Assembly: GCA_027489175.1 (NCBI GenBank)
Contig: JAIYAE010000019.1
Location: 62,001-126,000 of the forward strand
From: Rhodobacter sp.
GTDB lineage: Bacteria; Pseudomonadota; Alphaproteobacteria; Rhodobacterales; Rhodobacteraceae
DNA length: 64,000 bases
Direction: 5' to 3'
How positions within the stretch are numbered: the stretch's first letter is position 1; the number at the start of each line of letters is the position of its first letter. The translations under genes were made by a program, and so were the position numbers. Shown piece after piece: positions 38,565 to 47,292 of the stretch. The notes under the pieces were generated by a model. That model ran no database searches. It had not been told where the DNA came from and saw only the letters and a program-made list of their open reading frames with translations.

Positions 38565-39116
38565 CTAGCCCAGCTTGCGGATATAGGTCCAGGTGGGTGC
38601 CGTGGTCCCCCTGGCGACGGAGAAGCTTTCGGCGTCGCCAAGATACTGGAAGCCGGCGTTGGTCAGCACGCGGGCGGACCCGGGATTGTCCTGAAACGCT
38701 TCGGCAAACATGGTGCAGTTGGCTTGCGGGTTGGCCGCGACCAGTGCCCCGACGGCCTCGGACGCGATGCCGTGGTTCCAGAAGGCGGGGGCGACCCAGA
38801 AGGCCACCTCGGACTGGGCGCGATCCATCTTTTTCAGGGAGAGCACGCCCAAAACTTCGGGCAGGCCAGAACGGGTGCCGTCCATGGCCCAGATATCCTC
38901 ATCCCCGCCGAACACCATGGCGCGGGCGACGAACGCCTCAGCAGCCCCAGGGGGCAGCGGGTGGGGAATGCCTTGCGTGGCTTCGGCCACACGTTTGTCA
39001 CCAGCATAGAGCGCGAACAGACCAGCATCTGACCGGCGCACCGGGCGCAGGGCCAACCGTTCGGTCACGATGTCAACCGGGGGTGCCGGTTGCGGGACAA
39101 GCTTCTGCAGTATCAT
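38565..39116 (-). CDS. GNAT acetyltransferase, RimJ/RimL type
   Basis: 183 residues: TERLALRPVRRSDAGLFALYAGDKRVAEAT at the N-terminus and FWVAPAFWNHGIASEAVGALVAANPQ with the acetyl-CoA loop, then NPGSARVLTNAGFQYLG. RimJ-like enzymes acetylate protein N-termini or small substrates. Its position between rpmA and obgE is common in Rhodobacterales, which supports a link to ribosome or translation. ATG 39116 follows GGAGGGAAG. Confidence 0.86.
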   Translation of the reverse strand: MILQKLVPQPAPPVDIVTERLALRPVRRSDAGLFALYAGDKRVAEATQGIPHPLPPGAAEAFVARAMVFGGDEDIWAMDGTRSGLPEVLGVLSLKKMDRAQSEVAFWVAPAFWNHGIASEAVGALVAANPQANCTMFAEAFQDNPGSARVLTNAGFQYLGDAESFSVARGTTAPTWTYIRKLG

Positions 39117-39281
39117 GGCTTCCCTCCTTCGAAGCGCATGTGGCAAGCGCCGGATAGCCCGGCATTCGCCCGATTTCTTGACCCTTTCGCGGTGATGGCA
39201 AGGCAGACTGCCTTGATCGCGTCAGGGGCGCGTCCGGTCCGGACGCACGCCCCGCTTCCGGCAGGACGCCGGAAACGAGAA

Positions 39282-39307
39282 GGGGACCGGCCTTTCGGCC
39301 GATCCCC
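39282..39307 (-). terminator. Rho-independent-like terminator after rpmA
   Basis: On minus: GGGGATCGGCC-GAAA-GGCCGGTCCCC followed by TTCTCGTTT. A GC stem with a tetraloop and a short T-rich tail, 30 bases after the rpmA stop, closes the rplU-rpmA operon. Confidence 0.65.
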
Positions 39308-39336
39308 CCTCTACAAGTCAATTGTAAAGGTTCGGC

Positions 39337-39606
39337 TTACTCGGCTGCCTCTTGCACGGGAAGCACCGAAATGAAGGTGCGGCCCTTGAGGCCTTTCTTG
39401 AAGGTCACGCGGCCTTCGACCGTGGCAAAGATCGTATGATCGGTGCCCATGCCGACGCCGGTACCCGGGAACCAGGTGGTTCCGCGCTGGCGACAGATGA
39501 TGTTGCCAGGGATAGCAGCCTGGCCACCGAAGAGCTTGACGCCCAGGCGACGACCGGCGCTGTCACGACCGTTGCGGGATGAACCGCCTGCTTTCTTGTG
39601 TGCCAT
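39337..39606 (-). CDS. rpmA: 50S ribosomal protein L27
   Basis: 89 residues starting [20 protein letters not shown], without the N-terminal extension seen in Firmicutes, and [30 protein letters not shown]27 reaches the peptidyl-transferase centre. It follows rplU by 6 bases in the standard operon and is closed by a terminator at 39282-39307. Confidence 0.98.
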   Translation of the reverse strand: MAHKKAGGSSRNGRDSAGRRLGVKLFGGQAAIPGNIICRQRGTTWFPGTGVGMGTDHTIFATVEGRVTFKKGLKGRTFISVLPVQEAAE

Positions 39607-39612
39607 GGGGGA

Positions 39613-40125
39613 TTACTCCTTCGGGGCGGCGGCGGCTTTGGCCGCGCGCTTCGGTTTCTCGGCAGCTTCAGCAGCCACAGGTGCTTCGGCCTTGGCGGCT
39701 TTGGCGGGCTTTGCAGCCTTGGCGGCGGGCGCTTCGGCCTTGGCGGTGCCGGGGGCTTCATGCGCGGCCTGGCGAGCGGCGACGGTGCCGATGGCAGCCT
39801 TGACGCCGGTCTTGTCGGCGCCTGCGGCCAGCACGTCGGTCACGCGGACCAGCGTCAGGTGCTGGCGGTGGCCCTTGGTGCGCTGCGACGAATGCTTCCG
39901 GCGGCGCTTGACGTAGTGGATGGTCTTTTCGCCCTTGATCTGGTCGATGACCTCGGCCTGGACGGCCGCGCCTGCAACCATCGGCGCACCGATCGTGGTG
40001 CCGACCATCAGGATCTCGTTGAACTGGATCTTGTCGCCAGCGGCAGCATCAAGCTTTTCCACGCGCAGAACGTCACCCGCCTGCACCTTGTACTGCTTGC
40101 CACCGGTCTTGAGGACCGCAAACAT
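39613..40125 (-). CDS. rplU: 50S ribosomal protein L21 with Ala/Lys-rich tail
   Basis: 170 residues: FAVLKTGGKQYKVQAGDVLRVEKL, then KIQFNEILMVG, and YVKRRRKHSSQRTKGHRQHLTLVRVT of L21. The domain ends near residue 103; about 65 extra residues follow, rich in Ala, Lys, Pro and Glu. Extended L21 tails occur in alphaproteobacteria. ATG 40125 begins MFAVLKTG; the in-frame upstream extension is not coding. A hairpin at 40238-40263 lies in the leader. Confidence 0.97.
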   Translation of the reverse strand: MFAVLKTGGKQYKVQAGDVLRVEKLDAAAGDKIQFNEILMVGTTIGAPMVAGAAVQAEVIDQIKGEKTIHYVKRRRKHSSQRTKGHRQHLTLVRVTDVLAAGADKTGVKAAIGTVAARQAAHEAPGTAKAEAPAAKAAKPAKAAKAEAPVAAEAAEKPKRAAKAAAAPKE

Positions 40126-40237
40126 GGGTCGTATCCTTCTTTTGCTCCGCGCCCTGTGGCCCCCATTTCTGGGCGTTCCGGGGGTTTCCCCCGCCGTCGG
40201 ACAGCGCGCCCCTGTGGAGGGCGTCATGAATGAATCA

Positions 40238-40263
40238 CCCGGCGAAGGGAGGCCCTCGCCGGG
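40238..40263. other. GC-rich hairpin in rplU leader region
   Basis: CCCGGCGA-A-GGG, AGG, CCC-TCGCCGGG: an 11-bp stem with one bulged A. It lies in the 209-base gap upstream of rplU and downstream of the DUF2059 gene on the same strand. It might terminate the upstream transcript or form part of an rplU leader; no T-run follows on either strand. Confidence 0.4.
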
Positions 40264-40334
40264 ATGCGCGCTTATGGGGCGAAGTGGCGCGGCTGTCAAG
40301 CACAGGCAGGCGGGTCTTCACGACCCCAATCGCA

Positions 40335-41204
40335 TCAGATGTCAGTACCCAGCATGGCCCGACCTGCCGCGCGGCCAAGATCATGCGAGACGGTGCGGAA
40401 CACCTGATCAAAGGCGGTGAAGATGGCGGCATTCAGGCGCTTGCCGGCCGGGCTTTCCATGAAGTCGATATAGGCCTGCAGCTCGGCCTCGGTCAGAGGG
40501 TCGTAGGCGAGGCCGAGGTAGGCGTAAAGCCAGGATGTGGTATCGTCGCGGATCTGGTCTTCCTGCGCCCAGACATCGGACATGAGGTCCGCCTCAGGCA
40601 GCGGCTGGCCGTAAAGGCCAGTTTCCGACATGCCGGTCAGGAAGGCAAGGTTGCCGGACAAAGCACCTGCGACGTTCATCTCGACCAGATCGCCCGCAGT
40701 GATGAAGCGTTCGACGAGGGCAACCTTGGGGTCACGGTTGGCGCGGCGGTCATCGGCGGCCACGCGGGCAGCCTCTTCGGTGGCGGTGTCGGTGAAGGCG
40801 CGGCGGGCGTCGATCTCAAGCCCGACGACGCGCTGGCCAAGGTCCGAGGTGAAGAAGGCAAGCATGTCGGCCACGGCTTCGGGATCGCTGGCAAGTTCGG
40901 CCTGCAGCGCGGCCTCAAAGGCGGCGCGCAGGGGGGCGGGGTCGTAGATCGCCGCGACCGCTGCGGCCCATTCCGGACCGCCGCCGCCGGGGAACATGTC
41001 TGCTTCCAGCGTCTCGCCGTAGCTGACCCCCTCGTCCCGAAGGGCGTCAAACAGGGCGTCAAGCTGCAGGGCCTGCCCAAGGGCCGCAACCGAGGCCTCT
41101 GCGGCGGGCGCTTCGACGGCCGTCGTCTGCGCGCTGCCGGGCAAGACCAATGCGGGAAGGGCAAAACCGAGGCTTGCGACGAGAACGAGGCGATGGAGCA
41201 GCAT
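40335..41204 (-). CDS. DUF2059 domain protein, exported
   Basis: 289 residues with a signal peptide (MLLHRLVLVASLGFALPALVLPGSAQ). The C-terminal part (YDPLTEAELQAYIDFMESPAGKRLNAAIFTAFDQVF) is the DUF2059 helical domain; an earlier related block FFTSDLGQRVVGLEIDARRAF suggests two copies. Function unknown; probably periplasmic. ATG 41204 removes an unlikely 21-residue leader. It ends the chromosomal block before the tRNA-Ser gene. Confidence 0.8.
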   Translation of the reverse strand: MLLHRLVLVASLGFALPALVLPGSAQTTAVEAPAAEASVAALGQALQLDALFDALRDEGVSYGETLEADMFPGGGGPEWAAAVAAIYDPAPLRAAFEAALQAELASDPEAVADMLAFFTSDLGQRVVGLEIDARRAFTDTATEEAARVAADDRRANRDPKVALVERFITAGDLVEMNVAGALSGNLAFLTGMSETGLYGQPLPEADLMSDVWAQEDQIRDDTTSWLYAYLGLAYDPLTEAELQAYIDFMESPAGKRLNAAIFTAFDQVFRTVSHDLGRAAGRAMLGTDI

Positions 41205-41369
41205 GGGACCCCCCTTGGCATGGCCGGACGACGGGGAAGAGGTAGCCGCTCTGCCCGCTGTTGCCAAGGCGCGCGTTCCGCAACTGGCCGTGATCGGCCG
41301 GTTCGCATTGGGCCTTGCGTATCGCGCGGCACCCGGCTACATCGCCGCCCACGACGACCCCTGAAGCGC

Positions 41370-41459
41370 GGAGAGGTGGCAGAGTGGTCGAATGCGGCGG
41401 TCTCGAAAACCGTTGTCGGTTTGCGCCGACCCAGGGTTCGAATCCCTGTCTCTCCGCCA
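41370..41459 (+). tRNA. tRNA-Ser (anticodon CGA), CCA encoded
   Basis: A type II tRNA: acceptor GGAGAGG (41370-41376) pairs with TCTCTCC (41449-41455), discriminator G, then CCA at 41457-41459. The anticodon loop CTCGAAA gives CGA for UCG codons. A long variable arm (GTCGGTTTGCGCCGAC) marks a serine tRNA, and the T arm GGTTCGAATCC is standard. Its 3' end is duplicated at 57094-57116, which makes it the integration site of the island that follows. Confidence 0.97.
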
Positions 41460-41470
41460 CTTACCCTTGA
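41448..41470. repeat. Left attachment repeat, overlapping tRNA 3' end
   Basis: GTCTCTCCGCCACTTAC followed by CCTTGA. The first 12 bases are the end of tRNA-Ser. The right copy at 57094 has T instead of C at one position. This is the form expected after site-specific integration into a tRNA gene. Confidence 0.85.
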
Positions 41471-41659
41471 TATAATTACACTTTTGCGGCTTTCTTGGAG
41501 CCCACCCCACAAAGAACCCAACAAAGAAAAAACGCTTGCGTGTGGTGCTACGCCAAACCGTTGTTCTGGCGATTTATGACGGATGAGCCTCCCATGCGGT
41601 CCTTTGGTACGCAACTTCCAAAAATTGACCTACCCCGGTGGGCTGTGGGACGCCTTGGC

Positions 41660-42481
41660 CTAGTCACAGTCCTTAAAGTCAGTGTCCAAGCAAATCCTAG
41701 CCCGTCTTTGGGCCTCTGAGATATCGGCGGGCGTCATCTTGGCGGCAACGTTTGCACGTCCGTCAGAAGAAGACTTTTGCAGGTCGGAATCTTGCCCGTC
41801 CACAGCAGCCAAGTTGTACCACATGTGCGCTGCAACGTAGTCCTGCGGCACACCCGTTCCGGTGAAGTACATGTAACCAAGACTGGCCTGAGCAAATGCA
41901 TTGCGCTTTCTTGCGGCCAGCCGGTACCAGTTGAAGGCCTCAGCATAGTCCTGCGCAACACCTTCCCCTAATGAGTACATGTAGCCTAGGCTGGCCTCTG
42001 CAACCGAATCTCCTTGCTCTGCCGCAAGTCGGTACCACCTGAGAGCCTCCGCGTCATCTTCCGGAACACCTTCTCCTTCTGCGTACATGTAGCCAAGGTT
42101 TCTCTGTGCAGACGCATCTCCTTGCTCTGCCGCAAGCCGGAACCATCTGACAGCCTCCGCATCATCTTCCGGCACTCCTTCCCCGACTGAATACATGTAG
42201 CCAAGGCTGACTTGTGCAGAGGTGAGTCCTTGCTCCGCCGAAAGCCGGTACCATTTGACCGCTTCCGCGAAGTCTTTCGGCACGCCCTCGCCTTTGGCAT
42301 AGCTCAGCCCAAGATTGTGCTGCGCCTTCGGGTCGCCTTGCTCCGCGAGAGGCCTAATTTCGCGCACCGCTGTTTCGTAATCGCCAGCCTCGTATGCAGC
42401 TATTGCCGCATCCCAATCCTGCGCCCGCGCAACTCCCGCACAAAGTAGGATCGCCAAGTTACCCCAAAACAATGCTTTCAT
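41660..42481 (-). CDS. Exported Sel1-repeat protein
   Basis: 273 residues. Signal peptide ends at AGVARA|QDW. Then five or six tandem Sel1-like repeats of 36 residues (consensus DAEAVRWYRLAAEQGDASAQ.NLGYMY..GEGVPED), making an alpha-solenoid scaffold. A short tail holds two Cys (ARICLDTDFKDCD) near the end. First gene inside the island, on minus; its DNA is less GC-rich than the chromosome. Such proteins mediate protein-protein contacts; partner unknown. Confidence 0.88.
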   Translation of the reverse strand: MKALFWGNLAILLCAGVARAQDWDAAIAAYEAGDYETAVREIRPLAEQGDPKAQHNLGLSYAKGEGVPKDFAEAVKWYRLSAEQGLTSAQVSLGYMYSVGEGVPEDDAEAVRWFRLAAEQGDASAQRNLGYMYAEGEGVPEDDAEALRWYRLAAEQGDSVAEASLGYMYSLGEGVAQDYAEAFNWYRLAARKRNAFAQASLGYMYFTGTGVPQDYVAAHMWYNLAAVDGQDSDLQKSSSDGRANVAAKMTPADISEAQRRARICLDTDFKDCD

Positions 42482-42575
42482 CGCGTAGACCGCCTCTGTA
42501 CATTGCCACTTGTTATTCAACTGTCGCATCCATCGCTTTTCAGATGCAACCACATCGGCCTGTCCTGGTCAGCTA

Positions 42576-43439
42576 GGCTCCAGACTCATCGATCCTCAAA
42601 GCCAGAACATGACGGTTGCAGCGAGTGCGACGGCGGAGAGGAAGGTCTTGGCGCACCTGTCGTAGCGGGTTGCTACCCTGCGCCAGTCTTTCAGCCGGCC
42701 AAACATGATCTCAATCCGATTTCTGCGCCGGTAGCGCCGCTTGTCGTAGCGGACGACCTTTCCGCGAGACTTCCGGCCGGGGATGCAGGGGCGTATCCCT
42801 TTGTCTTTCAATGCTTCCCGGAGCCAGTCGGCATCGTATCCCCGGTCTGCGATCAACCATTCGGCAGCAAGCAAGCTACCCAGAAGAGCAGCTGCTCCGG
42901 TGTAGTCGCTCACTTCGCCTGCGGTCATAAAGGACTTCAGCGGACGCCCCTTCGCATCCGTCACAGCGTGCAGCTTGGTGTTCAGGCCGCCCTTCGTGCG
43001 TCCGATCAGACGCCAGCGCTGATCGTCGGTCCCCCCTTTTTCACCCGCAGGCTCGATGCCGTGCGGTACGCCTTCAGATAGGTTGCGTCGATCATGATGG
43101 TCTTTTGCTCGGTTCCTTCGGAGGCCAGGCCCTCCATCATCCGGGCGAAGACAGCCATGTCGCCCCACCACTTCCATCGGTTGTAGAGCGTCTTCGGTGG
43201 CCCATACTCCCGTGGGGCATCGCACCAACGCAACCCATTGCGGTTTATGAAGATTATTCCACTCAAGACGCGCTGGTCATCTACCCGCGGCTTGCCATGG
43301 CTCTTCGGAAAGAATGGCCTTAGCCGCTCCACCTGCGCGTCGGTCAGCCAGAATAAGTTGCTCATCATCACCCCCGTCAGTTCGGGAGCTTGAATCACGC
43401 GGCAGCGGCAGCCTCAAGCAGATCAATGGGTCCTGACCC
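42576..43439 (-). mobile_element. IS5-family (IS427-group-like) insertion sequence
   Basis: 864 bp. Imperfect terminal inverted repeats: GGCTCCAGACTCATCGATC at 42576 and, read from the other end, GGGTCAGGACCCATTGATC ending at 43439 (14 of 19 match). The flanks are TA on both sides, matching a short target duplication. Inside are two overlapping transposase frames. It looks complete and possibly active. Confidence 0.85.
42596..43365 (-). CDS. IS5-family transposase made by frameshifting
   Basis: Frame A (43006-43365) begins MSNLFWLTDAQVERLRPFFP and has the first catalytic Asp in IMIDATYLKAYRTA. Frame B (through 42596) holds the second Asp in WLIADRGYDADWLR and the Glu in RRRNRIEIMFGRLKDWRRV, so the DDE triad is split between frames. 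The frames meet at a slippery A5G6 run near 43030 (GTGAAAAAGGGGGGACC on minus). A programmed frameshift to one OrfAB protein of about 255 residues is usual for this group. Confidence 0.87.
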
Positions 43440-43544
43440 TAGTATATCTATTTAACTTCAATAGGTTAACGGATTCATGGGGTCGGCACGTTCGCGAGAT
43501 AATCCGGTGACGGCGATCCGTCGTAGAGCATCCGCTTTGTGACT

Positions 43545-44624
43545 TCACCACTCACTGCCATCCTGATGGGCTGGTGTGCTGTCTGCCTCGCTTAGACCGT
43601 GAGCGGCTTCATAGGCCAGATAGCTTTCTGCGGACTCCTGCTCGACCGCTGCAAGTCGAGCATCGGCCGCTGCCAGATACGAGATCAGATCGTCGGCATC
43701 CTGCGGTCCGAGCCCGAGATTGGGCATCACCACATCCGGGTAATCTTGGTCTAGAAGCACGGCCATCGGATCGCCTGCGCCAAGCATCAGGTCGGGGTCC
43801 ATGATGAATTTGCGCAACCAGTCTTGGTCTCGCCGAACGGTCACGGCAGCAAGATCAGGGGCATACTTCTTGCCAAGACCGATCGTGTGGCAGGATGCAC
43901 AAGCGCGCAGGAAGATCGCCTCGCCAGGATGTGCGGAAAGGTCATATTCTGTATTGATATGCAGCGATCCTGCCAATGCGGTTGGACCAGCCTGCACGCC
44001 AGCCTGAAAGTCGGGGTCAAGCTCCAGTATCGATTGCAGTGCGATCACAAGGCTGCCCATGACCGAAGAGCGGCGCCATACCCCGGTTCGGGCATTGCCA
44101 ATCACCATATCGCTCCGATGCAGGTTCAGCGCACGCGCACGCTCGCCCAGCTTGGAACGGATGATGTCGATGTTTTCGCGCGATCCGGTCAGGAAGGTCC
44201 AGCCCTTTCCAATGTCAAAACCCGCAGCAAACCGCGCCAGGCGTTCGGGAGTGTCGGTTTCGGGGTCGAGAGTGATGGACACGAAGAAGACGTCGCGCCC
44301 CATGCGTTCGCCCAGCCATTCGTAGATCTGGGCCATCCGGGCGGTGCTGAGCGAGCAGAGGTCAGTACAGGACGTGTAGAAGAAGTTCACTGCGACGATG
44401 TGATCCTTCAGGACGTCGTCGAAGAACTTCACCTCTTTGCCTTCCGACGTGGTGAGGGTCAGATTGGTGAAGTAGTCTGCGCCACGGACGTCGGCCTGCG
44501 CGGGCCTGGTCAGAGGCCCGCCCAGGAAAAGAATGCACGAAACCAAAAGGATCAGCGTGTGCAAACCGGCTGCCCATCGGGTAGAGGCCTTTGGCATGTT
44601 GTGCCTCGCTTGCTCAGTTGCCAT
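43545..44624 (-). CDS. SCO1/SenC-cytochrome c fusion protein
   Basis: 359 residues. An N-terminal hydrophobic segment (about 20-40) exports it. The SCO1 domain has the copper motif C86-x3-C90 (SCTDLC) and distal H169. The C-terminal domain is a class I cytochrome c: CASCH at 242-246 for heme attachment and likely Met ligand M300 in VVMPNLG. SCO proteins deliver copper; the fused heme suggests added redox or electron-transfer work. Start codon ATG 44624 overlaps the stop of the multicopper-oxidase gene (ATGA), so the two are translated together. Confidence 0.9.
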   Translation of the reverse strand: MATEQARHNMPKASTRWAAGLHTLILLVSCILFLGGPLTRPAQADVRGADYFTNLTLTTSEGKEVKFFDDVLKDHIVAVNFFYTSCTDLCSLSTARMAQIYEWLGERMGRDVFFVSITLDPETDTPERLARFAAGFDIGKGWTFLTGSRENIDIIRSKLGERARALNLHRSDMVIGNARTGVWRRSSVMGSLVIALQSILELDPDFQAGVQAGPTALAGSLHINTEYDLSAHPGEAIFLRACASCHTIGLGKKYAPDLAAVTVRRDQDWLRKFIMDPDLMLGAGDPMAVLLDQDYPDVVMPNLGLGPQDADDLISYLAAADARLAAVEQESAESYLAYEAAHGLSEADSTPAHQDGSEW

Positions 44625-46957
44625 CAGACGCGTGGACGCGGATTGAAGCTTGGGTGAAACGGATTACCCTCTGGCAATATTTCAGGCATCACATAGGTCA
44701 CACCTTCCGGCGTGGGGTTCGGTGTCGGGATGACCTGCACATGGGTCTGCGACGTCTTCGGGTTGTTCGGGTCGGTCAGGATGTCGTAGCGCATAAGCAT
44801 GGCGGCATCTTCGTGAACCGTGTTGTGGCAGTGCGTGACATAAGCCCCGCCGTATTCGCCGAACCGGACCTGAACAGTGACCGTGCCATTTTCACCCAGA
44901 CGCCAGACGTCCTTGCGGGCAAGGCGTTCCATCGCGCTGAAGGATGACCCAGTACGCGCGACGGTGACGGCCTCTTCGAAGTGCAGGTGAACCGGGTGAT
45001 CCCATCCGCCCCCGCCGTTCACCAGGACCCAATGTTCGACTTCGCCCGGGCGCGGCACCAGCATTGAGACACGGTTCGCATTCAGGGAATGGGTATCCTC
45101 GCCATTGATGCGGATGCCCCACGGATAGGTTTCGCGTTCCGGGCAATCGGGGAAGCAGGCGCCGAATTCGTTGTCACGCGGGTCGCCTGCGCCGCGCTTG
45201 AATTCGATGACCCTGGTGCGGACCGGCGTCACGACCGGGATCTGGTCGGTCAACTTGGCCGGCACAGTGCTGAGATCGCGGTCATCGTAGCGCTGACTGT
45301 CGTAGACGTAGCCCGGGTTGTCGACCGAGGCCACAAAGCGCGACACGCGGAATTCCATGACGACGCCGATGGCCGGATCCAGCGACTTTTGCCGCAAGGC
45401 ATCGCCTATCGACAGCACGTCCTTCGGGCCACGGCCGTCCTCGAACTCCAAGAGGTTCACAAACCGCAGCTTGTCACCCGGGCGGAACTGCGAGAAGTCG
45501 ATGATGATGTCGAAGCGCTCGCCCGACGCAATGCTGTCGAGGCGAGTCATGGTCACCGGCGCGGGCAGCAGATTGCCGTCGTTGGCAATGACCTGAACGG
45601 GGACCACTTTGCCGCTCTGGTTGACCAAGGCCAGCCGATACCAGCGCGACATCGAGGCGCAGAGAAGCCGGAAGCGATACTTGCGCGGCAAAACATCCAT
45701 GTAGGGCTTGTACTGGAAGTTGACCATCAACAGGTCGCCGAGGAAGCCATCTGTGTCGAAGATGTCGAAGAAGATTTGGCCTTCCTGATCGGTTGCTGCA
45801 TCCGAAATCATCAGGTTCACATCGAAATCGGTGTTGCCCCAGTCAAGGAAGCGGCCCGACGGCAGACGCAGGTTCACGTCGTCGGAAATGATCTCTGAGG
45901 CACGATCCTTGCCGCTATAGTAGTTCAGCGCGCCGACATGGCCCTTGTAGACGTTTTCGGCGGTATAGAAGAACCGATGGTCATGGAACCACAGCGACGA
46001 CTGCAGTTCGCGGTAGTCGCCCGGGACATGAACCAGCCCGCCGTTCCCGTCCGGCCCGGAGGCGAGCGGGTTGGTCCGGGTCATGTTGATGCTGTCAGCG
46101 CGGGCCAGCGTGGTCGACCAGTGGTAATCGTAGAACTGGCCGGGGAAGAAGTGCGCGTTCGACGCGCCATCCGAAGTAGAGGCGTTGTGGCCGTTGTGGT
46201 TGTGGGTGGTCTGGCTGACCGAGCCGAAGCCGCCGTTGTCGGCATGGTCCAGGACCGTGTTGTTGTAGTGCCGGAAGATCGCCGGTTCGCCATAGCGCAG
46301 CTTGATGAGGGGCGGTGGCAGCACACCTGACGTGAACCGGCCATTTCCAAAGCACCAAAGCTTGTTTTCTGCCTGTGTGATCAGGTCCTTGTGCAGCCGC
46401 GCATCGTCGGGGCAGCCGAGCGACATGATGTAGCCCTTCTTCGGCAGGTATTCCAACCAGCGCTGGTGGGCAAAGTATTCGCCCGGCGGGCGGCCTTCCA
46501 TCGGGCCGCGTCCGGTCAGCGGATTGGCGTAAAGCGCTTGGGCAGAGGTGCCCGCCGTCCGCGAGTATTCGGTGTGCCAGGATGTGCGCTTGGAATAGGG
46601 TTCGTCCGGCAGGTCCTTCCAGGCCAGCATCGTCTCATTGTTGGCAACCACCGGCATCAGATCGACCGGCTTCTGCTCGGCAAGACGCATCAGCGGTTGC
46701 GTGAAAGGAAGTGCGGTGAAAAGGGGGCTGGGCGGCGTGCCGGTCGGGATCGACGGCAGGATCTGGCTATGCGCCATGGGGTTGAGGCCATTCGTCATGG
46801 CCAGAGCGCCCGTGGCGGTGAAAATACCCCACTTCATCAATTCGCGTCGCGTCACTTGCCCGGTGGACAGCGCCTTCACGATCTCCAAACGGTTCCTGCG
46901 GGCATTCTCGGCCTCGCGGACCCGTGCTCGACTGGCATTTCTGCTAAGATACATCAT
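44624..46957 (-). CDS. Tat-exported multicopper oxidase
   Basis: 777 residues. A twin-arginine signal TRRELMK (R37-R38) precedes a hydrophobic segment ending near residue 64, so it folds with copper in the cytoplasm or during Tat export. All four copper motifs are present: HNHNGH at 252-257, HDH at 325-327, HPVHLH at 654-659 and HCHNTVHEDAAM at 709-720 with axial M720. It is longer than CueO or laccases (about 500), with extra sequence between cupredoxin domains. It may oxidise metals (Mn, Cu, Fe) or phenols. Two adjacent ATGs (46957, 46954) fit; an ATG at 47023 is an alternative. No clear ribosome site is seen. Confidence 0.9.
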   Translation of the reverse strand: MMYLSRNASRARVREAENARRNRLEIVKALSTGQVTRRELMKWGIFTATGALAMTNGLNPMAHSQILPSIPTGTPPSPLFTALPFTQPLMRLAEQKPVDLMPVVANNETMLAWKDLPDEPYSKRTSWHTEYSRTAGTSAQALYANPLTGRGPMEGRPPGEYFAHQRWLEYLPKKGYIMSLGCPDDARLHKDLITQAENKLWCFGNGRFTSGVLPPPLIKLRYGEPAIFRHYNNTVLDHADNGGFGSVSQTTHNHNGHNASTSDGASNAHFFPGQFYDYHWSTTLARADSINMTRTNPLASGPDGNGGLVHVPGDYRELQSSLWFHDHRFFYTAENVYKGHVGALNYYSGKDRASEIISDDVNLRLPSGRFLDWGNTDFDVNLMISDAATDQEGQIFFDIFDTDGFLGDLLMVNFQYKPYMDVLPRKYRFRLLCASMSRWYRLALVNQSGKVVPVQVIANDGNLLPAPVTMTRLDSIASGERFDIIIDFSQFRPGDKLRFVNLLEFEDGRGPKDVLSIGDALRQKSLDPAIGVVMEFRVSRFVASVDNPGYVYDSQRYDDRDLSTVPAKLTDQIPVVTPVRTRVIEFKRGAGDPRDNEFGACFPDCPERETYPWGIRINGEDTHSLNANRVSMLVPRPGEVEHWVLVNGGGGWDHPVHLHFEEAVTVARTGSSFSAMERLARKDVWRLGENGTVTVQVRFGEYGGAYVTHCHNTVHEDAAMLMRYDILTDPNNPKTSQTHVQVIPTPNPTPEGVTYVMPEILPEGNPFHPSFNPRPRV

Positions 46958-47292
46958 GCGAATAATCCGTATGTTCGAACTGGAAATCAGTCCGCGACAA
47001 TTCAACTGAAATGAGTGCGTCATGACCAAGGACTGACCACCGCCGCACTTGCAACCGACGCGTGTCAAATCGGACTTTTGGCAGCCTGAAAGCTGGAGAT
47101 TTCGTCCGTCCAATGTGCAATACGCCTGGCATTAACGATAGCAACTGGACGCGAATCCGTCCTCCGCCCAAGGTCGCTGATGTTTATTGGACCAAAGTCC
47201 TAATTTTCAACCTAGGCGAGAAATTGCCTAGTCGATATCACGCTTAACGTATTGCAATGGTGACATTTTTCTGGTCGCTGAGTCTCAATTCC
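46958..47292. other. Spacer between gspE and the oxidase operon
   Basis: 335 bases without a convincing gene. GGAC-CAAA-GTCC at 47189-47200 and CTAGGC-N8-GCCTAG at 47212-47231 are inverted repeats that could be operators or, for the second, a terminator after gspE. The sequence is less GC-rich than the neighbours and should hold the promoter of the oxidase-SCO operon. A 61-codon plus frame (47062-47247) lacks support. Confidence 0.45.
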
